A DNA stretch of 64,000 nt from Oscheius sp. JU75. Lineage: Eukaryota > Nematoda > Chromadorea > Rhabditida > Rhabditidae. The translations under genes and the position numbers were made by a program. Positions 33,620 through 44,095 of this stretch are shown here, piece by piece. A model generated the notes under the pieces. The model was given only the letters and a program-made list of their open reading frames with translations. It searched no databases and had not been told where the DNA came from. The stretch lies in the NCBI GenBank assembly GCA_037178855.1, contig JASJZC010000002.1, positions 7,762,501 through 7,826,500 on the forward strand, given 5' to 3'. Position 1 is the stretch's first letter; the number at the start of each line of letters is the position of its first letter.

Positions 33620-36600
33620 ATGGGTGGCTATAATGATGCCCGTCAGGGTGCCCCGTACCCTCCTCCTCAACCATTGTCAGTTTCCTTCAATTTTTCCAAT
33701 CACAAAGTTCGTTTAGTCCAAATCCCCACCAGCAAGTGTATCCGCCGATGCAGTACGGCTATCCTCAGCCTGTTCGAATGTTCGACCAGAATGGCCGTCC
33801 GATGTATGTAGCGGCAACCGTACAGGTAAGTTTGATCCTTTGGGTCAAATGACCAGGCATCGTAAATCTGGCCCAAATGTTCACGTCGGCCAGGTTTACT
33901 CGCAGAGGCCTGCCGGCCAGGTTAGCCTAGTTCGTGGCGAAACGCTTGGTGTATTGCTAGGAGCGGTCTCTGCGAGTATGGCTGGCCAGGTACGTGATCT
34001 TAGATGTAATACGTGTTTTACAGCCTGAAATGGTCCAAAATGTTCCCTACATCAATTTTCATCCCGATTACGCTCACCAGCAATACGGCCCTCCTCTACC
34101 GCAACCTGTTATGGCCACTAAACCCCGGGAGCCTATTCCGCCGAGGGAAAGGAAGCCTCTGGTCCTAGTAAACCCCGACTCTCAGGAGATCGTGAATCTG
34201 CCTTCACCACCGTCTAGGCCGTTGTCGAAAAATCCTACGCCGAATACGACCCACGACTCCGGTAAGTTGTTCAACTTTCTTTATTTTAGCCATCGTTCAG
34301 AAGTCATTGTCGACAAAATGCGGGTCCGCGAAGAGTTGCATGCAATGGTTAAACAGGTCGTCACGGCTCCAGGTAACTACCTTTCGTTGTATGGCTCTAA
34401 ACTCCCTGTTTCAGTCGCTCAGTCCGAGCCGAAGCCTCAACCTGTCAAGAATACCATGCCATCGGCTTGGGACAAGCCCCACGACTTCAGTAAGGTCGTT
34501 GAGAAGCACACGCCGCTTGGAAAGAAGCCAGTCGAGCAGGTATGTGCCGAAAGCATACGAAAGTTGCGAGGTCTCCAGCGACCACATTTTTCGAGAAACT
34601 AAGCTGCAAAACGAGATTTTTATAGCCCAGTTTTGGATCCTCTCTAGGTCGCAAAACGAAAAACAAAATTTTTGCGGTCTGGAAATCTGAGTGGACACAT
34701 CGAAAAAAAAAAATTTTCCTTTGCGAGATTGGCCGGCTAATAGAAGACCTAAAATTGGGTTGCTATCTCAATTTGAAGCCTTTTTGTTAAAAAAAATGAG
34801 GTCCAAATTACCATATTTCAAATGGTCCAGCGCATACCTGCCGTCGAATTGAAGAAGGTCATCAAGGAGCCCACGCCCGTTACGGAGAAGAAGTTGACCC
34901 CGAAGCCAGTATATCCGAAGAAGGTTGTCACGGAGGCTACGCCAGTCGTGGAGAAGTCTGTAGAGCCTGAAAAGGTTTCTATAAAGTCCACGCCGGTTGT
35001 GGAGAAGCCTGTCGAGCCGAAGAAGGTAGCTGAGAAGTCTGTTGATTCGAAGAAGGTCGTCGATATGCCGACACCCGTACCGGAGAAGCCTGTCGACCAG
35101 GAGAAGAAGCCAGAAGTAACGCCGGAGCAGGAAAAGTCCGTCGACAACGTGATCAAACTGGAGAAAGCTGTCGAAGACGCGGTCGAGGCACCTGTCGAAC
35201 CTTCTGAGACTCCCAAGGAAGAGGTTCGTTTCAGCCCTTTTTCTCTGTAAACACAATTTTCAGGCTGAAGCTGTTACCAACACCCCTTCTGAAAGCACTT
35301 TAGCCGAGGGAGGTCCGTCTCTTTTCGAGGCTCCCGAGGGTTTCGGCGCTGATGACCAGGCTAACTCACAAGAAGATTTGACGGCCGACGAGGATGACGA
35401 CTGCGAGTCTGTTGCCGAAGTCGACGAGGAGAAGCTCCGCGAGGAGGAGGAAACTGAAAGGCTCCGTCTCGAAAGTATTCAAAAGTTGAAGGAGCTGGAA
35501 CTGAATCTGGAAGAACTCGATAAGAAGATGAAGGCTCCTCAGGTCTATGACCGTGAACTCATGAACTGCGTGAGGGCCATTGAAGAGGTTTGTTGTGATT
35601 TCTGAGCCCTCTCCTAATCGTCCAATTTCAGCTGTCTCCAACGAATCCGCCATTGACAAAAGAAAAGATTAAAGATTTCGGTCTGGACCCTGGAGCAAAG
35701 CCCGAACCGCAGAGATTTTACGATAACCGGCAAATACCGAAAAACCCTTATAATAAGGTACGTGGACCTTGCGGTTTTCTCTAATCGACCGCTGTTTTAG
35801 ATTCCTCCACGTAATTCCCAAGGCGGTGGCTTCAGACAGCATTCCAGCAGCTATCAGAAGCGGGCCCCAGTCATGGGACGCAATTCTATCGAGAGAGCTC
35901 CCAAGGTCGACTTGAAGAACAAGGCTGTGAATGCCTGGAAGGCTTACAAGATCAAACCGGAAGATATGGAGAAGGAAGAGATCAGAATCGAGGTTTGTTC
36001 TTGACCTGCCGCTCGAACCATCTGGTTTTCCGATTCTCCTGAAGCAGGTTCGATCCCTGCTGAACAAGATCACTCCGACCAACAAGGAGGAGCTCATCGG
36101 CGACTTTTTGAAGCTCAGCGTCTCCGGTCCCTCTCCGGCGTTCGATGCTCCTGAAGAGCAGCTCTCGCGAGTCATCAGCGTCATGTTCGACAAGGCTGTC
36201 GAGGAGCCGAGATTCTGTTCGCTGTATTCGGAGATTTGTAAACGACAGGTCGAGTTCGAGCTTCGTGTGAACCGACAAAGCTCCCGATTCCGCAATTCCA
36301 TACTATCCAGAGCACAGGGCAGTTTTGTCAACAAGACCATGGACGAGGAGGTGATCCTTTTTCAGTTACTCATGAAATTTCCTCGCTCTAGAAAGAAGCG
36401 TTCGAGCAGGAAACTGACGAGGAGAAGAAGAAGATTCTGAAGGCTAAATACGACGAGGATTTTGTCAAGTTCAGGAGGCGAAAGTTCGGAAACATCAACT
36501 TCATCGGCCAGCTCTACCATCAGCAGTTGCTCTCCTCGAAAATCATTCAATGGTGCTTCTACGACCTGCTACGCGCTACTTATCCCGACAAGGAGACCGG

Positions 36601-38443
36601 AGTTATACCCAAGCCTCCGTACGACGAGGAATCACTCCAATGCGCCACTCATCTGCTAGAAGTCGTCGGAAAGAATTTCGAAGCTGCCAAGGACTTCAAT
36701 CAGGCTCAAGACTATCTCAATCAGACTGTAGCCCATTTGATGAGCATTTCCGGCAACTGTTCGCCTAAAATAAAGTAAAAACTTGACTTTTTTGGCTAAT
36801 TAGTACGAATTCAGGTTCAAAATCATCGGAGTCAAGGAGCTGAAAGATCACAAATGGAAGCCGCGTAATGTCGTCGAGCAGGGCCCGAAGAAGATCTCCG
36901 AAATCCACCAGGAAATCCAGAAGGAGCAGCAGCAGCTCAATCAGGCTCGTGATGCTGTGAGTTTAGTGTTTTCGACTTTCAACAGCTCTTTTCCAGTACG
37001 AAAGGAAGCAGAGCAACGTTGGGTTCCGACAGAATTCCACCTCCATCCCTCGTCGTGATGCTCCGCCACCAGCTCGTGGCTCTCAGGACGCCCGAATCGG
37101 ACAGATCAAGCGGGCCCAGGCCGCCTATTCGTCTATCAAGGCTCCTCTCACAGCCGCATCTCCTCGCAATATGTCTATGGCACAGACCGTGGTTCCCAGA
37201 AGAAAGTCAGCCTGGGCTTCTGGTGCCAGTGGAGGCGGATCAGCGGCGGACAGCCCTGGCTCAAGAACGATTTTGCAACGAGGAGAGAAGGAGTCTGCTC
37301 TCAATAATGCTCGAAATCTAGCGAAGGATACGCCCAGGAGCGTTAAACCGGTACTTTTCCTAAAGATTTTCTCAGTAAAAAGTCCTAGCCCGTACTCTCT
37401 CCGGAAGAACAAGAGAAGCTTGCCGCTGAAAAGTTGGAATGGGAGGCCAAGCTGAAAAAACTCCCTCAGAGAATCAAGAGCGATTTGGAGGAGATTGAAG
37501 CTGGTGATCTGAAGGTCGAGGAATTAACTGAGGATCTGTTCAAGACGCCGAATAACGATAAGTGCCTCACGGATGTCTTCAGCTGTTTCGCCGAGTCCTG
37601 CGCACAAAACGTAGGCTTCCAATTCTCCATTTCTACGAGAAAAAGGTATTCAGATCTCCAAGGAGCCAACTCTCGTGCAGGCCGGCCATATCCTCCGCTT
37701 GTGGCTGAAGAAGCCCCACTACAAGCAGCACATTTTCCGCGGCATCGAGGACTATTGTCAGAAGGCCGTCGGCGAGAGTCTCTCCGAGGATTTCCCTAAG
37801 CTGTGGACGAATCTGGGTCTAGTGATCGCCAAACTGCTTCAATACGAGGAACAGGCTGTCCAGAACGAGAACGAGGATCCAGCTGCTACGACGACCAGCA
37901 GCACTGCCGTATCTCTATCCGACTTTGGCGCCATCTTCAAGGCAGGTGTGGACGGAAGCTCGCAGAAGCGGTACGCGCTCCTTGTGGCCTCTTTGAAACA
38001 TCTGGTAAATTTATTTTCCTTGCCGTTTTATTGTTACAAGATTGGCCATCGACAGTTTGGGCTAATATTCTAGCAAACGTATCAAATTATCACTTTCGGA
38101 ACCTTTTCAAAGCCTTTTTTTTCAATAGTCTGCTTAAAAAGTTCGTCACCCACAAGAGTCAAACCCAAGTCGTGTGGTTCATAATGGAGTTTTCACCGAT
38201 GCAGCATTTTTTGCTAAATCTTTGACGGACTGAACCTTCCGGCAACCCCTAGACTTTTTAATCGTGATTTTTCAGGTCGAGCAGCTGCCGTCAGGTGACG
38301 AGGAACAGCTCCTGGGTCTTCGTTTCGAATTCGACACGCTCTGCGACAAGTTGAAGATGGACGGTCTGGATGGAGCCCTACAGGCTTGCAACGTCGACGT
38401 CGTCGGCTACAAGAATCTCTTCGAGGCCCTAAAATCGCAGTGA
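33620..38443 (+). CDS. ifg-1: Translation initiation factor eIF4G (IFG-1-like)
   Basis: Sixteen exons: 33620-33675, 33717-33825, 34024-34261, 34301-34372, 34415-34539, 34831-35223, 35264-35587, 35632-35757, 35801-35992, 36048-36350, 36392-36774, 36815-36956, 36997-37350, 37389-37610, 37654-38004 and 38276-38443; 1185 residues. The N terminus is Pro/Gln-rich. Exon 6 is a degenerate Lys/Val/Pro/Glu repeat (VVEKPVEPKK). An acidic segment precedes VYDRELMNCV (Tyr near residue 426), at the place of the eIF4E-binding site. The MIF4G domain follows (about 545-790; RSLLNKITPTNKEELIG, FIGQLYHQQLLSSKIIQW), binding eIF4A. A second helical domain lies near the C terminus (LVQAGHILRLWLKKPHYKQH). No C-terminal W2 motif was seen. 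The factor bridges cap, helicase and 40S subunit. AATAAA lies near 38779. Confidence 0.95.
33854..34003. mobile_element. Fold-back element, copy 2, in eIF4G intron 2
   Basis: CCAGGCATCGTAAATCTGG at the left is mirrored by CCAGGTACGTGATC at the right. Inside, ACTCGCAGAGGCC pairs with GGTCTCTGCGAGT, and the loop reads GCTTGGTGTATTGCTAGGAG. It fills most of the 197-base intron and is in opposite orientation to the copy at 61445-61680. Confidence 0.7.
38135..38190 (-). mobile_element. Short SINE-like fragment in eIF4G intron 15
   Basis: The phrase CGTGTGGTTCATAATGGAG, after a decayed inverted B box, matches the tRNA-like head seen at 59885-59910 and the reverse complement of 28715-28760. Confidence 0.45.
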
Positions 38444-38954
38444 ACTCTCCTCTTCTTTCTTCCCGTGTAGATCTACTTTTTGTGCCACTTTCTACCTGTT
38501 TAGTTCGTAATAACCGGTTTTCTCCCTCCTCTCTTATACAGGATGCCTTCTATTCCTCTAATTTAATTACACACACATCTCAGATGTGCCTTTTTCTCTA
38601 TTTGTTCTTTTTATATTGTGTGTAGGAGATTCCTCTTTTTCTGTGGGTGGTCAGACCCCCAGCCAGTCACTTTTGTTTTCTTCTTTGGTCTTATTCACCC
38701 CACCCTGTACTTTGATGAACAGTGAAATAGTTGTGTTCTCTCTCTTGAAAGGCAAGAGAGCCATTATGGTGTGAAGACAATAAAAACTTCCTTTTCTCTC
38801 GATTTCAGCCAAAAAATAGATCAGAAGCAAAGATTCAATTTGGGAAAAGACGAAGAATAAATACTGTAATCAAAGAAGGGAATAGGTAACAAAATGAAGG
38901 AAACGGGGTTTTGCGAGATGCTGCTTGTAGAGTTCGAAAGGGTTGGCTCTTCTT

Positions 38955-41900
38955 TTAGTAGGGACGATGACGGTCTCCTCCGGGTCCACCGCCGTGACGC
39001 ATCGCTCCTCCATCACCACCACCACCGCCTCCTCCTCCCCGTGGGGCTCCGCATTGATTGCATTGCTGAAAAATTGGCGTTTTAAGACTGTAGAAGCATG
39101 ATAATGAAGAGATTTTGAGCTGTTCAAATTCTACATAAGCTCAGAGGCCTTTTTCTGCTCATAGCCCAGTAGTCGCACAATTGGTATGTGTTGTCATTAT
39201 GAACCAATCGATCCGGGTTCGATTCCCGTAGATTATAAACTTTTTGACAAGGCCATTTTGAGGGAGGAAAGGGGTTTCTAATTGATTATTTGAGAAGTTT
39301 ACAGAAAGATGGGGCGAAAGCCAACTTTGTTAGTATAAAAATTTATCAAAAAGTTACCTGTCTGAAGGCAAAGTTGTTGTTGTTGCATCCTGAGCAGGTC
39401 CAGTCGTTTGCGCGCTGTTCTTGATTTCCGCCGCCGCGTCCTCCGCCTCCGAATCCTCCTCCACGGCCGCCACGATCTCCGAAACCGCCGCCTCGGCCTC
39501 CCCGGTCACCAAACCCTCCTCGGCCGCCACCGAAATCTGCAAATTTTTTAAAATTATCCACAAAAAATAGGAAAAGTACCTCCACGACCGCCTCCGAAAC
39601 CGCCGCGTCCACCACGGAATCCTCCACGTCCGCCGCCGTCTTGAGCCTTGAATTTGGCAATCGAGAGCGACATGGGCTTCTCGGCTCCGGGGAACGGCTG
39701 TCCATTGTACATATCGATGCAGCGCTGGGCTACCTCGGCCTCGATAAAGGTGATCATGCATTCGCCCTGGAAAATGAGTATTTGTAGTGAACTTCATTCT
39801 TGACTTATAACCAAAGGATGAGATCTAGGCAGTAGAGAAAATAGAGGCAGTTTTGAGCTAGCGGAATCATAAGTTCCATTGATATCTTCAAAGAATATCT
39901 TGTCAAGAATATTTTCTTAAAGTTTGCCCGTATTACTATACCTTAAGAGTTGTTCTTCTTACAAAAAAAGATCCAGCTATATGAAACTCTTATCGAAATT
40001 TCTTTCCGGCTTATTTTTGGGAGCCAAATTGGATGAAAAACTCCAAAAGTTTGGCCATAGCTGGACTCAATGAGTCTTGTTTTTATCTTTCTAAGCTTCC
40101 GACTTTTAATCCAGCAAAAGCTGCTGCATTCTTGCTATATTTTGCAAGCCAAACGGAGTGAAAATACCTCCATATTTCGACTAAATCCAACCATGTTTAC
40201 ACCTTCCTAATTCTTTTAAAATTCGTTAATTTTGGCGGTTTTGGAAAATAAAACGGAGTGAAAAAAATTCTACATTTTGACTATATCGACCCAAGGGGTC
40301 AATTCCTATAATTTCTGGTTTCTCTTTCCCATTTCCCGCTTTCTTTCGGAGTTAAAACATCCAAAAAAAAAAAGTTATACCTTAGGTTCTCCAGTAGCTC
40401 TGTCCGTATAGATCTTGATTCTCGGCTCTCCATTGTCCTTCTTGGCAATCTCTCCCACAGTGGCAAATACGTCGGCGATGTAGGTCTCGTTTGCACTTAA
40501 TTTTCTCCATCAAAGCGATCCAAAAAGGACCAAACCTGGTAGGAATTCCTTGAACAAAGACTGTCTCCTTGAGCTCGACGCGATCGTCTCCTCCTCTCGG
40601 GGCATCGAATCCACGGCTGTCACGACCCCTATCTGAAAATTTTACCGGTTTTTGGGGCTGGAAAATAAGTTAAAATAGTACATTTTTGAGCCGTTTTAAG
40701 ACCAAACTTTTAAGGAAAAGTAACACAATACAAATATATAGAATTCTAGATGCTATACCTTGAAAACCTCCTCTTCCACCGGGGCCTCCACCCGGTCTGA
40801 AAAACACTGGATTGTAGACTGTGGGATAGCATCTGCAGGTTGCTGCGAAAAGCTGACACCTCGGTCCTAATATCTGAATATTTTCAAAAGAAAGGGGTGG
40901 AGACGAGGTGTCAGCTTCTTCGCCTTCTTCTTGTGATTGACTCGGGTTGTAAACACTCTCTGTATTGTAGATAGGACACTCTGTGTATGCTGAATAAGAC
41001 CATTTTGAGGAAGGGGTGCACACTGGGGTGCATTGGAGACTCATAGTTTGCATAAAGTTTCTTTTTTACACTCTAGACAAGAACAGTGCCTAATGTAAGC
41101 ACTGGTTTTTGGCATCAGGGCTGGGCGCGCAATTCGCATTTAAACACATTTTTGTCTGAAAACCTTTTGATTATCCTCATTCGCATTCGTGAAATACACC
41201 ATGTGACTATTCGCTTATGAATTTACATTTTTCTTTCAGTGGAAATAACCTTATTTTCTCAAAGTTACCTCTTAAAATTGTGCGATTTTTGTTTTTATTA
41301 TTCTGCACAATATTCAATGCTGAACTTCAGAGCAATATGGGTAGCCAAATCTTCTGAATTTTGTTTTAACATTTGGACAACTCCAATAGATTGTGGCGGG
41401 TAACTAGGTCAAAATGACAGGCATCGCTTCACAAAATTTTTGACGAGGAATCCTGTAATAATAAGGCGCCCTTCAAGCGACTTTTTGTTTCCATTTTTAT
41501 ATGGGAAAGTTTGTACAACAACCTGTTGTTTAAAACAAGAAAGGAAAGAAAGTCAACTTATAAAACGATTTCGTATTCTACCCGGGTCGAGGTTTGACCG
41601 GCATCTTCCAGCCATTCCATTCGAACGCTATTACGATTTTAGCTGCATGCGACTGCTGATGCATCTTGCAACAATCAAGAGATCACTTGACGATACAAAC
41701 CATCCCACAAGCTTTAAAATTGTGTTAATCGATCCTTAGAGCGTGTGTTCAGAACCAGTAGAAAATTTTGAACTTATAAACATTTTGCGACGGTTTGGTC
41801 AAAAATGGACATTTTGGTGAAATGAACCTCATTTGCCACCGATTTTCGCCATTCGCCCAGCCCTGTTTCAGCACCATTATTGTCTTTTCATTACACGGAT

Positions 41901-43147
41901 CGAACACACTTTTTGGCCTACTTGAACTCTTGGAGAATAGAATATGACCACTGACCTTGAACTTGAAGCTTTTCACCTCAATTTCCACTTTTCTGTACTA
42001 TTAGAACAGAATTACACGATCATTTTACGACAAATAAAAATATTGGAAACATACCCTCCACGGAATCCACCGCGTCCGCCGTCATCATAGCGACCTCCTC
42101 CACTGCGGCGGTCTCCGCCACGATCGTCACGTCCGTAGCCGCGATCTCCGCCGCCGCCGTAGCCTCCGCGATCGCCTCCGAATCCGCCGCGTCCTCCGCG
42201 ATCACCGCCACGGCCACCGAAATCTGGAAATTTGAAAGACTTTAAGCATTGCACAATATGTTTTACCTCTTCCACCGCGATCGTATCCACGATCTCCGCC
42301 CCGATCACCGTATCCTCCGCCGCGGTCGCGATCTGCAACGTATTTTTCATTGTGAATCCATCCAAAACTTACCTCCATAGCCTCCGCGATCGTCTCGGCC
42401 GCCGCCATAGCCTCGGTCTCCTCCACGGTCGCCTCCGTATCCTCCTCGGCCGCCACGATCCCCGCCATATCCTCCTCGGAATCCTCCGCGATCACCACCG
42501 AAGCCTCCACGTCCACCACCGCGGTCCCCGCCTCCGTATCCTCCGCGATCCTGAGGCGGTCCTCCGCGCTGATAATCGTACTGATCGCGTCCGCCCTGAT
42601 CGAAGCTTTTCGGGGGACCACCGTAGCCTCCTTGGGCTCCTGGAGGCTGCTGCTGTCCTCCCTGGGCGTAGTAGCTCGAGTACTAAAATTTTTGGAGTTA
42701 ATAATGGGCGTAGGGAGGCAAAGAAAGTTCTCATTTGGATCTTTTTACTAGCAAAGATTAGATTAACTGTCTCTCTACGGCAGCTGTAGCCCTATAGAAG
42801 AAACTAACGTCGCTGGGTGGAGGAGGCTGAGCTCCGCCGCCGTATTGCTGTCCCTGGGCGGCAGCCGATCCGGGCGGTGGTGGAATTCCAGCTCCTGGGG
42901 CTCCCGGCTGACTGCCATAGCCCTGAGGCTGTGCCTGCTGGTTTAGACTGGCGTAGTAGCTGGCCCAGGCGGCTTCGTGGTCTTTCTGGCTCTGAGTTTA
43001 GTTCCTTTTCGGAAAAATTGGCTAAATTACCGGATCTCCACTTCCATAATCGCCACCTGGAGCTGCAGCAGCTGCTCCATTACCATAAGGCGAACCGTAA
43101 GCTGGAATTTGGGGAAATTCAAGAATTTGCTGGGAAAACTCACACAT
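38955..43147 (-). CDS. fust-1: FET-family RNA-binding protein (FUS/FUST-1-like)
   Basis: Twelve exons on the minus strand: 43147-43144, 43101-43031, 42991-42809, 42682-42373, 42332-42267, 42223-42055, 40796-40759, 40632-40536, 40495-40381, 39766-39580, 39536-39358 and 39065-38955; 509 residues. Order: a Gly/Gln/Tyr-rich N terminus with [16 protein letters not shown], long RGG/DRGG repeats, an RRM ([12 protein letters not shown] to [10 protein letters not shown], with the FUS-like [20 protein letters not shown] and [12 protein letters not shown]), more RGG repeats, a RanBP2-type zinc finger (WTCSGC...CNQC) and a terminal PY nuclear-import signal, HRPY. FET proteins act in transcription and splicing and form condensates; in worms FUST-1 also affects circular RNAs. 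A 5' leader probably starts after GTTTCAG at 43217. Exon 9 uses an AAG acceptor; the 1.26 kb intron 6 holds a hAT-like element. Confidence 0.94.
39165..39245 (+). mobile_element. tRNA-like SINE fragment in fust-1 intron 11
   Basis: AATTGGTATGTGTTGTCATT is followed by ATGAACCAATCGATCC and a B box GGTTCGATTCC near 39218, then TTTTTGACAAG. It is the same arrangement as at 28710-28760. Confidence 0.55.
40020..40300. repeat. Degenerate tandem repeat in fust-1 intron 9
   Basis: Three diverged units, roughly 105-125 bp apart, carry a GCCAAAYGGAGTGAAAA-like phrase followed by ACTAAATCCAACC-like words (about 40023, 40147 and 40250). No coding potential. Confidence 0.45.
41116..41875. mobile_element. 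hAT-like non-autonomous DNA transposon in fust-1 intron 6
   Basis: The left end CAGGGCTGGGCGCGC and right end GCCATTCGCCCAGCCCTG are inverted repeats, and CAGGGNTGGGC is typical of hAT termini. The element is about 760 bp, has no transposase frame I can recognise, and the flanking eight bases do not form a clear duplication. Confidence 0.6.
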
Positions 43148-43219
43148 TATCGGGTAATTCCTCTCCTTTCGGTGAATTCCAGTATTTGTTTGACTACCTG
43201 GAACGTTGTCGATTTACTG

Positions 43220-44080
43220 AAACACAACAAAGCGTGAAAATCAAGGGAAAAAAAGCGCAAATGCCCCAGAAGGGCAATCGAACGCCTCGCGTCTCCCTGC
43301 GCGCGGCAGGACCCGAGTAATTGCTTTTTTCTTGCTGCTAACAGCTAAAATTAGTTTTTCTGACATAAATAAACCTTTTTAGCACAGAAAAACGAGCGAC
43401 GTTGACGAGAGAAGCACGCTGAAAAGCAGAGAAAAAGTAGTAAGCCGTCGTCTTAGAGGGCCGCCGAAAATAATTTGAAAACACTACAGTAACCAAAAAT
43501 CGGGCGTCGGTTTAAAAATGTGAAATTTATTGCGTAAATTCCTTTCAAAGTTTGGGCAGACGGAAGTTTTCGTCACAAACTTTCCATTTTCCTTCTCCTT
43601 CTCTTGTTTTTTATGCCTAAGCTACTTCCCCAAAGCACAGAGACATCAAACCACGAAGAGAAAAAAAAAACAGAACTTTGTTAAGTGTAAAATTGTAGGA
43701 GAAACGGTTTCCATTCTTGCTAGAGTTATTTTGCAGCTCAAATAGTCTTTTCTCAATCATTGTACGATTTAAATAGAATGTGAAGAGACCAGGAAACATC
43801 TAGGACACAGAAAGTTATCGAAAAAATGTCAACAATAGCTGTAAATGTGTTCAAAACTTCTCTGTACCCGCTTACCAATTATAGACGGGTTTTAACGGTG
43901 AATTTAGCCCGAAAAGCTTGTTTTCGCTGCCCAAGAGTTGAACAGTGGACAAAATCAATGGCGAATGTTTGTGACTGACCTACCAACCTAAAAGCCTATA
44001 AATCCGATCATTGACGAGTAAATCGAGATTTCGACTGATTTTCATCTTCTCCTTTGCTCATTTTCCTATTCCTACACTCA
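43220..44080. other. Divergent intergenic region fust-1 / HEATR1
   Basis: No exon recognised. The segment lies between two head-to-head genes and likely holds both promoters. A tRNA-like inverted B box fragment (GGGCAATCGAACGCC near 43273) may be another SINE remnant. An acceptor TTTCTTTCAG at 44081-44090 lies just before the HEATR1 start. Confidence 0.45.
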
Positions 44081-44095
44081 TTTCTTTCAGGTACA

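Noticed and set aside
36030-36065. B-box-like GGTTCGATCCCTGC at the start of eIF4G exon 10
   Set aside because: The codons are conserved MIF4G sequence (VRSLLNK); no A box or SINE body accompanies it, so the match is by chance.
35669-36340. Minus-strand frame of 223 codons
   Set aside because: It is the antisense of eIF4G exons 8-10, whose sense frames carry the MIF4G domain.
42020-42621. Minus-strand Ala/Glu-rich frames across the fust-1 RGG exons
   Set aside because: They are the alternative frame of Gly-rich repeats and cross splice donors; the RGG frame is the coding one.
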